Of a stretch of 64,000 nucleotides of DNA, positions 1-7,559 are shown piece after piece (within the stretch, counting starts at the first letter, position 1; every line of letters begins with the position of its first letter). Both the position numbers and the translations under genes were made by a program. The DNA lies in the NCBI RefSeq assembly GCF_004345735.1, contig NZ_SLXL01000005.1, positions 1-64,000 of the forward strand, given 5' to 3'. The DNA is from Rhodovulum adriaticum. GTDB lineage: Bacteria > Pseudomonadota > Alphaproteobacteria > Rhodobacterales > Rhodobacteraceae. The notes under the pieces were generated by a model. That model had not been told where the DNA came from, ran no database searches, and was given only the letters and a program-made list of their open reading frames with translations.

Positions 1-530
1 GTCGCACCGCGCCGCCGCATCGGATGGCGCCGCCCGTCCCACTGGTTGAAGGGGCCCACGACGGAAACCCGCCGCGCATTCGGCGCCCAGACCGCGAAAT
101 GCGTGCCCGAAACCCCCTCATGCACCAGAACATGCGCCCCCAGAACCTGCCACAAACGCTGATGCGTCCCCTCCCCCAGCAGATACTCGTCCATCTCGCC
201 GATCACAGGGCCGAACCGATAGGGATCCTCAAACTCCCACACATGCCCACCCCCGTCAGTGGCGCGCAGACGGTAAACACCAGCGCAAGGAAAGGGACCG
301 GAGAAGAGGCCCGCGTATCCGGGAACCGGGGCCAGATCCTGTTCGCCGACCTCCCCCTGTGGGATCGCCGTGATCTGTTCTGCCCCGGGCACCAACGCGG
401 TGATGTGGCGCTGTCCATCGCACCCGTGGGGGCCGAGAACGGAGAAGGGATCGGGATGGGTGCCTGCGACGAGCCGCGCGTAATCGTCCAGCCGCCGGGG
501 GCTGGCATGGTCTATTGCGTGTTGGGTCAT
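1..530 (-). CDS. glgB: 1,4-alpha-glucan branching enzyme GlgB, N-terminal part (runs off the left edge)
   Basis: Reading the minus strand from ATG at 528-530 gives 176 open codons to the window edge. The protein begins MTQHAIDHAS and shows HPDPFSVLGPH near residue 25, DPYRFGP near 102, LLGEGTHQRLW near 117, then FAVWAPNARRVSVVG and FNQWDGRRHPM near 145-170. These are the N-terminal carbohydrate-binding module motifs of bacterial GlgB, which makes the alpha-1,6 branches of glycogen in the cytoplasm. The catalytic GH13 barrel lies outside the window. The start has no convincing Shine-Dalgarno, so a few codons either way are possible. It is downstream of hsp20 on the same strand, separated by 225 nt that contain two hairpins, so it probably has its own promoter or depends on read-through. 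Confidence 0.9.
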   Translation of the reverse strand, partial: MTQHAIDHASPRRLDDYARLVAGTHPDPFSVLGPHGCDGQRHITALVPGAEQITAIPQGEVGEQDLAPVPGYAGLFSGPFPCAGVYRLRATDGGGHVWEFEDPYRFGPVIGEMDEYLLGEGTHQRLWQVLGAHVLVHEGVSGTHFAVWAPNARRVSVVGPFNQWDGRRHPMRRRGA

Positions 531-755
531 GGGCCAAACGCTAACATCGCGGGACTGGCCTTCAACCGCGGGGCGGCCAGAATGCCAAAATTGCAGCACC
601 GTTGGCGAAATCCTGTGCAGCCGGTTCGGTCAGGGCGCCCCATAGCGGCGGTGATCCGCCCAAAGCAAAGCGGCCTGCCCGCAGATCGGGCAGGCCGCGT
701 TCGGCGTCTTGGGCGTTCGGGCGGTCGCGCACCGCCCGAACCGGGGCGTTAAGGC
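531..755. other. Gap between hsp20 and glgB
   Basis: These 225 nt hold the two hairpins (671-697 and 715-741) and, towards 531-660, the presumed leader of glgB. I see no coding sequence, no clear -35/-10 pair and no repeat. Confidence 0.6.
671..697 (-). terminator. Intrinsic terminator after hsp20
   Basis: A perfect 11-bp stem (CGGCCTGCCCG, loop CAGAT, CGGGCAGGCCG) is followed on the minus strand by the T-rich stretch CTTTGCTTTG (positions 670-661). It lies about 60 nt past the hsp20 stop, which suits a rho-independent terminator for hsp20. A second perfect 11-bp stem at 715-741 without a T tract lies between the gene and this hairpin. Confidence 0.65.
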
Positions 756-1250
756 TCAGACCGCCGCGCCCTCGGCGGTTTCGGCAGAGCCGTCCTGGCC
801 GGTCTTCGCCTCGATCGCGCGGGTGGTGGTGCTGGCGATCTCGATCCGGCGGGGTTTCAGCGCCTCGGGCACCTCGCGCACCAGATCCACATGCAGCATG
901 CCATCCGCATGGCTGGCGCCGGTCACCCGCACATGATCAGCCAGCGCGAAGCGGCGTTCAAAGGCACGGGTGGCGATACCCCGGTGCAGGTAGGTGCGTT
1001 CGGTTTCCTCGGGCGCCTTGCGCGCGGAAACCACCAGTGCGCCCTCTTTCACCTCGACCGACAGTTCCTCGGCAGAGAACCCGGCCACGGCGATCGAAAT
1101 GCGATAGCCGTCCTCGGACGTTTTTTCGATATTGTAGGGGGGATAGCTGGGCTGGGTCATGTCGCTGGACAACACCCGGTCCATCATGTCCGCCACACGG
1201 TCAAAGCCGACGGTCGCCCGATAGAGCGGGCCGAAATCGTAATGTCGCAT
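756..1250 (-). CDS. Small heat shock protein, Hsp20/IbpA family
   Basis: This 164-aa protein is a small heat shock chaperone that holds unfolding proteins in the cytoplasm. The short N-terminal arm contains the YPPYNIEK strand (about residues 36-43) typical of class A/IbpA proteins. The alpha-crystallin domain follows, with YRISIAVAGFSAEEL, LVVSARK and the conserved RAFERRFAL plus LHVDLVREVPE near its end. The C-terminal tail (after about 140) is acidic and lacks a clear IxI motif, the only mild oddity. AGGAGG sits 7 nt before the ATG. A sigma32-like promoter lies at 1347-1377, giving a leader of about 90 nt that could carry an RNA thermometer. Transcription probably ends at the hairpin at 671-697. 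Confidence 0.93.
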   Translation of the reverse strand: MRHYDFGPLYRATVGFDRVADMMDRVLSSDMTQPSYPPYNIEKTSEDGYRISIAVAGFSAEELSVEVKEGALVVSARKAPEETERTYLHRGIATRAFERRFALADHVRVTGASHADGMLHVDLVREVPEALKPRRIEIASTTTRAIEAKTGQDGSAETAEGAAV

Positions 1251-1346
1251 ATCACATCCTCCTGATGAGCGATGATCTGGTTCGACCCTCCCGCAGGGGA
1301 CGGGCCGGTTTCAGGGTTGCGGACCCGGTATCGGCGCCCGCAAGTC

Positions 1347-1377
1347 ACATCTGGGAAAGGGTTTTCGCGCTTTCAAG
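1347..1377 (-). promoter_or_regulatory. Sigma32 (heat-shock) promoter of hsp20
   Basis: On the minus strand CTTGAAA (revcomp 1371-1377) is an exact match to the sigma32 -35 element. After a 15-nt spacer comes CCCAGATGT (revcomp 1347-1355), close to the CCCCATnT -10. It sits in the gap directly upstream of the Hsp20 gene, where a heat-shock promoter is expected. The assignment is by motif only. Confidence 0.6.
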
Positions 1378-1382
1378 CCCCC

Positions 1383-2198
1383 TCAGGGGCGGATGACCTT
1401 GGCCCCGCCACCGCCCCACGCGGTGCCCTGGCCGAAACGGTGCATCGGCGGCACGGCCTGCCCGACCAGCCCCTGCCCCGACGCCAAACGCGTCTGCAAC
1501 ATCGCCACGTCATCGCCCAGCCGTGCGCCCAGGGCCACCTCGCGGCCAGCGGCCTCGGCCCGGGCGGAAACGACGGAAACGATGCGCGGCACGCCCCCCT
1601 CTACCCGGAAGACCGGCGCGCCAGAGGCCCCGAAATCCACCGAACAGGTCAGCACCAGCACCGCCGGGCCGCGGGCCATCACGCGGCAGGCATCCTCCAG
1701 CGAGGGGGCCTCGGCCCGGCCGCGGGCATAAGACACGACGCCGACCTGCCCGCCCATCCCCGGCGCCGCGCCGACCCCAAGCGGCGCCAGCCCCGGCAGG
1801 CGCAACGGGTGCTGCAGCTCCAGCAGGGCCAGATCATGGGCCACGCGGGACATCTGGTCGCTGTCGGCAAAGCGGTAATCGGGATGCACGACCGCGCGGC
1901 GAATGGCGCGGTAGGCCTCTGCCCGCCCCAGGCGCAGGCCGGGCAGAAAGCGGATGCCGGACAGGTCCAGTTCCGCCCCGCTGCGCGAATCGTACAGGCA
2001 ATGGGCCGCGGTCAGCACCTGATCCGGGGCAATCAGGGTCGCGGTACAGAAACTGCCGCCGCCCAGATCCAGCCGGCCCACGGCCTCCCACCCGCGAGAG
2101 TCATCGCCCGTCTGCAGGGCGCGCAGGGCCACGTCCTGGGCCGCCGCCAGCGGCGCGCACAGCCAGACCATCAGCCACACCAGAACCATCCGCAGCAT
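1383..2198 (-). CDS. Secreted trypsin-like serine protease (S1/V8 type)
   Basis: The 271-aa product starts with a signal peptide (about residues 1-20, ending APLAAAQ), so it acts in the periplasm or outside. The chymotrypsin-fold triad is visible: His66 in LTAAHC, Asp122 in HDLALLEL, Ser192 in VDFGASGAP. The Ser motif is GASGAP instead of the textbook GDSGGP, as in many V8-like bacterial proteases. Two ATGs lie six nt apart; AAGGAGG directly abuts the first (2204) and is ideally spaced from the second (2198), so I chose 2198. The substrate is unknown. It is upstream of hsp20 on the same strand, but the heat-shock promoter between them suggests separate transcription. Confidence 0.85.
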   Translation of the reverse strand: MLRMVLVWLMVWLCAPLAAAQDVALRALQTGDDSRGWEAVGRLDLGGGSFCTATLIAPDQVLTAAHCLYDSRSGAELDLSGIRFLPGLRLGRAEAYRAIRRAVVHPDYRFADSDQMSRVAHDLALLELQHPLRLPGLAPLGVGAAPGMGGQVGVVSYARGRAEAPSLEDACRVMARGPAVLVLTCSVDFGASGAPVFRVEGGVPRIVSVVSARAEAAGREVALGARLGDDVAMLQTRLASGQGLVGQAVPPMHRFGQGTAWGGGGAKVIRP

Positions 2199-2257
2199 CG
2201 CCATCCTCCTTGTCCCGCAACCCTAGCCGCAGGGCGGGGCAGGATTATGGCATGCGC

Positions 2258-3550
2258 TCAGGCCGCGCGATCGTCCAGCACACGGGGGCGCGGCCCGCCG
2301 GTCGCCCAGTCCAGCAATTGCACCGTATGGACCACCGGAACCTCGGTCCCCGAACCGATCTGCATCAGGCACCCGATATTGCCCGCGGCGATCACTTGCG
2401 GTTCCTTCGCCTCAAGCGTGCGAACCTTGCGCTCTTTCAATTGTGCCGAAATCTCGGGCTGCAACAGGTTGTAGGTGCCGGCGGACCCGCAGCACAGGTG
2501 GCTGTCCGCAGGCTCTACCACGTCGAAACCTGCGCGTTTCAACAGCGTCTTGGGCGCATCCTTGATCTGCTGACCGTGCTGCAACGAACAGGCCGCGTGA
2601 TAGGCCACGCGCAGGCCGCCCGCCGCTTGCGGTATCTCCAGCCGCATCAGCAATTCGCTGATGTCCATCGCGCGTTCGGCCACGGCCTGGGCCTGCGGCT
2701 GCAACGGGTCGCCCGCGAACATGTGGCCGTAATCCTTGACCGTGGTGCCGCAGCCGCTGGTGTTGATGACGATGGCATCCAGCCCCTCGCCCTCGATCTC
2801 GCGCCCCCAGGCGCGGATATTGCGCGCGGCCTGGGCGTGGCTTTCGCGGGTCTTGCCCATGTGATGGGTCAGCGCGCCGCAACAGCCCATGCCGCGGGCG
2901 ATCACCACCTCGCAGCCCAGGCGCCGCAGCAGGCGAATGGTGGCATCGTTGATATCGGTATCCAGCGCCTTTTGCGCACAGCCCGTCAACAGCGCCACCC
3001 GCATCCGGCGCGGCCCCTTGGCCGGGAAGATCTGCGGCTTGTCGTTCAGGCTGGGCGGCGGCACCTGATCGGGCACCATCGCCATCATCGCCTTGATGCG
3101 CGCATCGGGCAGCAGCGCGGCCACCGGGCGGCCCAGCCTTGCCGCGCGCATCGCCAGCCGGAAGCGCGCCGGATAGGGCAGAACACGCGCCAGCAGCCAG
3201 CGCAGGGCACGGTCGCTGAACGGGCGTTTATAGGTCGCCTCGATATAGGCGCGGGCCTGATCGACCAGATGCATGTAATGCACCCCAGAAGGGCAGGTCG
3301 TCATGCAGGCCAGGCAGGACAGGCAGCGGTCGATATGCTTGACGGTCTTTTCATCCGCGGGCCGGCCGCTTTCCAGCATGTCCTTGATCAGGTAGATGCG
3401 GCCGCGGGGGCTGTCCAACTCGTCGCCCAGCACCTGATAGGTCGGGCAGGTGGCGGTGCAGAACCCGCAATGCACGCAGGCGCGCAGGATCTGGTTGGCG
3501 CGCGCGACGGCGGGGTCGGCCAGTTGCTCTTCGGTGAAATTCGTCTGCAT
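2258..3550 (-). CDS. glcF: Glycolate oxidase iron-sulfur subunit GlcF
   Basis: This 430-aa protein is the electron-transfer subunit of the glycolate oxidase complex, passing electrons from the flavin subunits to the respiratory chain. Two ferredoxin-type [4Fe-4S] motifs are visible, CVHCGFCTATCP (Cys25, 28, 31, 35) and CLSCLACMTTCP (Cys76, 79, 82, 86). Two CCG domains follow, marked by GMGCCGALTHH near 224 and HLCCGSAGTY near 355. Length and domain order are those of GlcF. It begins 4 nt after the glcE stop and is the last gene of the glcD-glcE-glcF operon. Confidence 0.95.
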   Translation of the reverse strand: MQTNFTEEQLADPAVARANQILRACVHCGFCTATCPTYQVLGDELDSPRGRIYLIKDMLESGRPADEKTVKHIDRCLSCLACMTTCPSGVHYMHLVDQARAYIEATYKRPFSDRALRWLLARVLPYPARFRLAMRAARLGRPVAALLPDARIKAMMAMVPDQVPPPSLNDKPQIFPAKGPRRMRVALLTGCAQKALDTDINDATIRLLRRLGCEVVIARGMGCCGALTHHMGKTRESHAQAARNIRAWGREIEGEGLDAIVINTSGCGTTVKDYGHMFAGDPLQPQAQAVAERAMDISELLMRLEIPQAAGGLRVAYHAACSLQHGQQIKDAPKTLLKRAGFDVVEPADSHLCCGSAGTYNLLQPEISAQLKERKVRTLEAKEPQVIAAGNIGCLMQIGSGTEVPVVHTVQLLDWATGGPRPRVLDDRAA

Positions 3551-3554
3551 GATC

Positions 3555-4757
3555 TCAGCCCATCAGCCCGGGGTTCAGAATACCGCGCGGGTCGAACTGC
3601 GCGCGCAGCCCCCGGGCCAGCGCATCCAGCGGCGCGGGGTCGGGCTGAAACACCGAAACCTGCGCGCGCACCTCTTGTGGCGCCTTGACCAGGGTCGCGT
3701 GACCGCCGCCGAACTCGGGATCGGCCATCGCCCCTTGCAGGTCACGGTGGAACCGCACCGCCCCCGACACCGCGTCATCTGCCCCGTAAAGCGGCGCATA
3801 TTCGGCGGCCTGCTCCGCGCTCATCCCGATCCAGCACAGCCCGCCCGCCCAGTCATACAGCCGCTCGAACCGGGCGGTGCGGTCCAGATCGCCCCGAATA
3901 CCGGCCCGCAGCGCACCGGGCGCCATCGACACCCGCCAGACATAAGGAAGATCGGCCAGCGCCTCGACATCGCGGATGGCCCGCCACAAAGCGGCATTGG
4001 CCTCGGCCCCGGTCTCGACCGCGACTTCGCCCAGATCCGACAACAGCGCGATCAGGCGATCCGCGCGATAGGCGACCGATCCGGCAAACCCCTCCAACCG
4101 CAGATGCACCGCCCCCGCGCCCGGCACCCAGGCCGCGCCGGACACCTCGAACGGGCTCTTCATCGCGCGCGTCATCGCGTCAAAGGCCCCCTCGCGCCCC
4201 GCCCCATGCAGCGTCAGCGTCGCCACGGCCTCGGGCGTGGGCAGAACCTTCATGGCCACCTCGCTCAGCACGCCCAGGGTGCCCCGGCTGCCGGCCATCA
4301 GCTTGACCAGATCATAGCCGGTGACATTCTTCATCACCCGCCCGCCATTGCGCAGCACCTGGCCCCGCCCATCGACAAAGCGTACCCCCAACAGCGCATC
4401 GCGGCAGGCGCCAACCTGAATACGCCGCGGCCCGGAAATGTTCCCGGCGACGACCCCGCCCATGGTCGGCGCGCCCTCTGTCCCCAACAGCGCGCGGTGG
4501 TCCATCGGCTCAAAGGCCAGCCGCTGCCCCTCGCCCGCCAGAACCTCCTCCACCTCGGCAACCGGCGTGCCCGCCCGCACCACCAGCGTCAGCGCGCCCG
4601 GCTCGTACAGTTCCACCCCCGAAAGCCCGGCCAGGCTCAGCGCCGCGCCCTCGACCGGCGCACCGACCGACCGGGTGCCGCCACCGACGATCCGCAGGGG
4701 ACCGTCCGCACTGGCCACCGCCTCGGCCAGTGCGGCCTCTGTCTCTGGTCTAATCAT
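3555..4757 (-). CDS. glcE: Glycolate oxidase FAD-binding subunit GlcE
   Basis: The 400-aa product is the second, shorter flavin-domain subunit of glycolate oxidase. It has the PCMH FAD-binding fold (VGGGTRSVG near 24, PTMGGVVAGNISGPRR, then GYDLVKLMAGSRGTLG) and ends in RGILNPG. It lacks the full C-terminal cap of GlcD, as is normal for GlcE. The frame stays open far upstream to 5219, antisense to nothing but overlapping glcD. The start at 4757 (MIRPETEAAL) is chosen because it opens the family-typical N-terminus right after glcD. An intergenic repeat copy (4759-4782) abuts this ATG, so the AAGAAGAAG of the repeat sits where the ribosome binding site should be. Confidence 0.93.
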   Translation of the reverse strand: MIRPETEAALAEAVASADGPLRIVGGGTRSVGAPVEGAALSLAGLSGVELYEPGALTLVVRAGTPVAEVEEVLAGEGQRLAFEPMDHRALLGTEGAPTMGGVVAGNISGPRRIQVGACRDALLGVRFVDGRGQVLRNGGRVMKNVTGYDLVKLMAGSRGTLGVLSEVAMKVLPTPEAVATLTLHGAGREGAFDAMTRAMKSPFEVSGAAWVPGAGAVHLRLEGFAGSVAYRADRLIALLSDLGEVAVETGAEANAALWRAIRDVEALADLPYVWRVSMAPGALRAGIRGDLDRTARFERLYDWAGGLCWIGMSAEQAAEYAPLYGADDAVSGAVRFHRDLQGAMADPEFGGGHATLVKAPQEVRAQVSVFQPDPAPLDALARGLRAQFDPRGILNPGLMG

Positions 4758-4758
4758 G

Positions 4759-4782
4759 CTTCTTCTTGGTCCCAAATACCCC
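4759..4782 (-). repeat. GGGTATTT..CCAAGAAGAAG repeat, copy A
   Basis: On the minus strand the copy reads GGGGTATTTGGGA then CCAAGAAGAAG, ending one nt before the glcE ATG. It is one of six arms of the same sequence at five intergenic loci in this window (others near 15684, 15722, 23545, 53362, 62854). Its position in the glcD-glcE gap means it is transcribed as the leader of glcE. Confidence 0.8.
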
Positions 4783-4822
4783 AGGGGTGAATTGTCCGCA
4801 GGACAAGAGGGGGCAGCGCCCC

Positions 4823-6256
4823 CTAGCCCGCGCGCCGTCGCGCGGTGGTCTCCAGCGGGAAAACCTTGGCCGGGTTCAGCAGCCATTTCGGGTCGAACAC
4901 ATCCTTCACCCGCAACTGCGCCTCGATATCGGGGGCGTCGAATTGCACGTTCATCAGGTCGCGCTTTTCGATGCCCACGCCATGTTCGCCGGTCAGGCAG
5001 CCGCCCGCCTCGACGCACAGCTTCAGGATTTCCGCACCCAGGGCCTCGCACCGTTCCAGATCGCCCGGCTTGTTGGCATCGAACAGGATCAGCGGGTGCA
5101 TGTTGCCATCGCCCGCGTGGAACACGTTGGCCACGTCCAGCCCGAATTCGCCCGACATCTCGCCGATGCGCCGCAACACATAGGGCAGTTCGGACACCGG
5201 GATGGTGCCGTCCAGGCACATGTAGTCGTTGATCTGCCCCATCGCGCCAAAGGCGGACTTGCGCCCCAGCCAGATCCGCGCGCTTTCCGCCTCGGACCCG
5301 CTTTCGCGCAGTTCCACCGGGTTGTGGGTGCGCGCGATCTGCTTGATCAGGCCCAGTTGTTCGTCGATTTCGGCGGGGCTGCCCTCGACCTCGACGATCA
5401 GCAGTGCCTCGCAGTCGGGATAGCCCGCCCCGGCAAAGGCCTCGGTCGCGCGGATGCAGGGACGGTCCATGAACTCGATGGCGACCGGCAAAACGCCGGC
5501 CTTGATGATGTCGGCGACACAGGCGCCCGCCACCTCGGAGGAGTCGAAGCCCATCAGCACCGGGCGCGCGCCCTCGGGCTTGGGCAGGATGCGCAGCGTG
5601 GCCTCTGTCACCACGCCCAACTGCCCCTCTGACCCGCAGATCAGCCCCAGCCAGTCATAGCCGCCGGCATCCAGATAGGCGCCGCCGATTTCAACCACCG
5701 TGCCATCCATCATCACCAGCGTCACGCCCAGCAGGTTGTTCGTCGTCACCCCGTATTTCAGGCAATGCGCCCCGCCGGAATTCATCGCAATGTTGCCCGC
5801 GATGGCACAGGCCAGCTGGCTGGACGGATCGGGCGCGTAAAAGAACCCATCGCCCTCGACCGCGCCGGTCACGGACAGGTTCGTGCGGCCCGACTGCACC
5901 CGGATGAAACGGTTGTCATAGTCAACCTCCAGCACCTCGTTCAGCCGCGCCACGCCCAGGATCACGCTGTCGGCGGTGGGCAACGCGCCGCCCGCCAGTG
6001 ACGTGCCCGATCCGCGGGGCACCACAGGCACCCCCTCCTGGTGGCAGATGCGCAGGATGTCGGACACCTGTTGCGTGGTCGAGGGCAGCACCGCCGCCAG
6101 CGGCGGGCAGCGATAGGCGGTCAGCGCATCGCATTCATAGGCGCGTGTTTCGGCCGGATCGTCGATCACCGCGTCGCGGGGCAGGACGGATCGCAGGCGC
6201 TGCACGATCTCTGCCTTGCGGTCCAGAACGGCGGTGTCGGGGGCGGGCATCTCCAT
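4823..6256 (-). CDS. glcD: Glycolate oxidase FAD subunit GlcD
   Basis: This 477-aa flavoprotein is the catalytic subunit that oxidises glycolate (and often D-lactate) to glyoxylate (pyruvate). The N-terminal FAD-binding half has PRGSGTSLAGGALPT near residue 88 and CAIAGNIAMNSGGAHCLKYG near 150. The C-terminal FAD-oxidase half has FHAGDGNMHPLILFD near 375 and TGEHGVGIEKR near 420, the metal/substrate-binding motifs of the D-2-hydroxyacid dehydrogenase family. GGAG lies 7 nt before the chosen ATG; a second ATG two codons in is too close to it. It is the first gene of glcDEF. A 10-bp inverted repeat 14 nt upstream (6270-6300) looks like its operator. Confidence 0.95.
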   Translation of the reverse strand: MEMPAPDTAVLDRKAEIVQRLRSVLPRDAVIDDPAETRAYECDALTAYRCPPLAAVLPSTTQQVSDILRICHQEGVPVVPRGSGTSLAGGALPTADSVILGVARLNEVLEVDYDNRFIRVQSGRTNLSVTGAVEGDGFFYAPDPSSQLACAIAGNIAMNSGGAHCLKYGVTTNNLLGVTLVMMDGTVVEIGGAYLDAGGYDWLGLICGSEGQLGVVTEATLRILPKPEGARPVLMGFDSSEVAGACVADIIKAGVLPVAIEFMDRPCIRATEAFAGAGYPDCEALLIVEVEGSPAEIDEQLGLIKQIARTHNPVELRESGSEAESARIWLGRKSAFGAMGQINDYMCLDGTIPVSELPYVLRRIGEMSGEFGLDVANVFHAGDGNMHPLILFDANKPGDLERCEALGAEILKLCVEAGGCLTGEHGVGIEKRDLMNVQFDAPDIEAQLRVKDVFDPKWLLNPAKVFPLETTARRRAG

Positions 6257-6269
6257 CGGCGCACTCCAT

Positions 6270-6300
6270 CATTATTGGTAAGTTTTTATAACCAATAATG
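6270..6300. promoter_or_regulatory. Palindromic operator over the glcD promoter
   Basis: CATTATTGGT (6270-6279) and ACCAATAATG (6291-6300) are perfect 10-bp inverted arms around the AT-rich spacer AAGTTTTTATA. On the minus strand a possible promoter TTGTCA (revcomp 6306-6311) to TAAAAA (revcomp 6283-6288), 17 nt apart, overlaps it, placing the palindrome over the -10. The TTGGT/ACCAA half-sites recall operators of FadR-type GntR regulators such as GlcC and LldR, though their half-sites are usually closer together. No regulator gene is adjacent. Confidence 0.55.
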
Positions 6301-6339
6301 ACCGCTGACAAGTGGATTCGGCTGGGGCAGGCTCGGATC

Positions 6340-7038
6340 ATGGAATTGATGGACCGCCTTGCCCTGTTCACGCCCCTGGATGCTGCCGCACTGGCGTTGT
6401 GGCTGGCGGCGTGGTTCGCCACCGGCCTGGCGATCGAGCATCCACCGGCGGGCAAGCCCTCGGTCTCTGTGCTGATGACCCGGTTCCGGCGCGAGTGGAT
6501 GCAGCAGCTTGCCGCCCGGCAATCGCGGATCTTCGATTCCAATATCCTGTCGACCCTGCGCCAGGGCACAACCTTTTTCGCCTCGGCCTCGATGATCATC
6601 ATCGGCGGCGGGCTGGCCCTGATCGGCAACACCGAGCGTCTGCTGGGCATCGCCGAGGATCTGACCCTACAGGACGCCCCCGCCGTGGTCTGGGAATTCA
6701 AGATCATGGCGTTGCTGCTGCTGGTGGCGAACGCCTTTCTGAAGTTCGTCTGGTCGCACCGGCTGTTCGGCTATTGCGCCGTCATCATGGCCGCGGTGCC
6801 CAACGATGGCAGCAGCCCCCAGGCGCTGGCGCGCGCCGCCCAGGCGGCCGAGATCAACATCAACGCCGCGCGCAGCTTCAACCGGGGCATGCGGTCGCTC
6901 TACTTCGCCCTGGGCGGGCTGGCTTGGCTGTTGGGGGCGGTGCCGCTGATGGTGGCGACGGGTGTTACCGTCTTTGTGCTGTGGCGGCGTGAATTCGGAT
7001 CGAATTCACGGATCGCGCTGTTGGCACGCACCGACTGA
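6340..7038 (+). CDS. DUF599 family inner-membrane protein
   Basis: The predicted 232-aa protein has four hydrophobic spans (about residues 10-30, 88-110, 128-150, 200-225) and the DUF599 features: a short periplasmic N-terminus, RREWMQQLAARQSRIFDSN between the first spans, and a cytoplasmic loop rich in Ala. The family has no established function. An earlier in-frame ATG at 6298 lies inside the glcD operator and has no ribosome binding site, so I prefer 6340 (or 6349). It is divergent from glcDEF and may share the control region at 6257-6339. Confidence 0.8.
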   Translation: MELMDRLALFTPLDAAALALWLAAWFATGLAIEHPPAGKPSVSVLMTRFRREWMQQLAARQSRIFDSNILSTLRQGTTFFASASMIIIGGGLALIGNTERLLGIAEDLTLQDAPAVVWEFKIMALLLLVANAFLKFVWSHRLFGYCAVIMAAVPNDGSSPQALARAAQAAEININAARSFNRGMRSLYFALGGLAWLLGAVPLMVATGVTVFVLWRREFGSNSRIALLARTD

Positions 7039-7151
7039 GCGAACGGCAGCCAGCGCCGCGCCCCATGGCGCGCGGATCATTGGTGTTGCGCCAAACCTTG
7101 GGATCTGGGTTTACTCTAGGGAAACCAACCACCCAGCAAGCAAGGCCAGCC

Positions 7152-7550
7152 ATGAAACACCTGATCGCGGCAGCGGCGACCGCGCTGATCTGGGCACCCG
7201 CCCTTCAGGCCCAGGCGTGGGAAACCATCGAAACCTTTGGCGGGGCATGGGCCAGCGATTGGGGAGAGGTCTGGGTGATGCCCCGGGCGGCGGGTTACCA
7301 GGGCACCTACGAAGAGGACAACGGACGCTTCACCCTGGACTATGACGGGCACGTCTTTGTCGGCTACTGGGCCGAGGACATGTCAGGCCAACGCTGCGAC
7401 GTGCCGCTGATGGGCAGCTATTACTGGGGCCGGCTGGAATTGGGCAACAGCAGCACCTATCCGGGGTTCCGGATGCTGTGGGGCTATTGCAACCAGGGTC
7501 CGCTGGACAAGGTCTGGACCTTCTACGAACGCCTGCCCGACGGGCTGTAG
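7152..7550 (+). CDS. Small secreted protein of unknown function
   Basis: This 132-aa protein has a clear signal peptide (MKHLIAAAATALIWAPALQAQA), so it is exported. The mature part is rich in Trp, Tyr and Gly and reads as short beta strands (GGAWASDWGEVWVM, GYQGTYEEDNGRFTLDYDG, VGYWAED). It has two cysteines about 40 residues apart (RCDVP and GYCNQ) that could form a disulfide. I do not recognise a named family. The frame is open upstream to 7065, but the signal peptide fixes the start at 7152. It converges with the membrane protein gene ending at 7560, with only 9 nt between stops. Confidence 0.75.
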   Translation: MKHLIAAAATALIWAPALQAQAWETIETFGGAWASDWGEVWVMPRAAGYQGTYEEDNGRFTLDYDGHVFVGYWAEDMSGQRCDVPLMGSYYWGRLELGNSSTYPGFRMLWGYCNQGPLDKVWTFYERLPDGL

Positions 7551-7559
7551 GGCGCGCCC

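Noticed and set aside
715-741. Second hairpin after hsp20 as an independent terminator
   Set aside because: The stem is perfect but no T-rich stretch follows on either strand, so only the hairpin at 671-697 is called a terminator.
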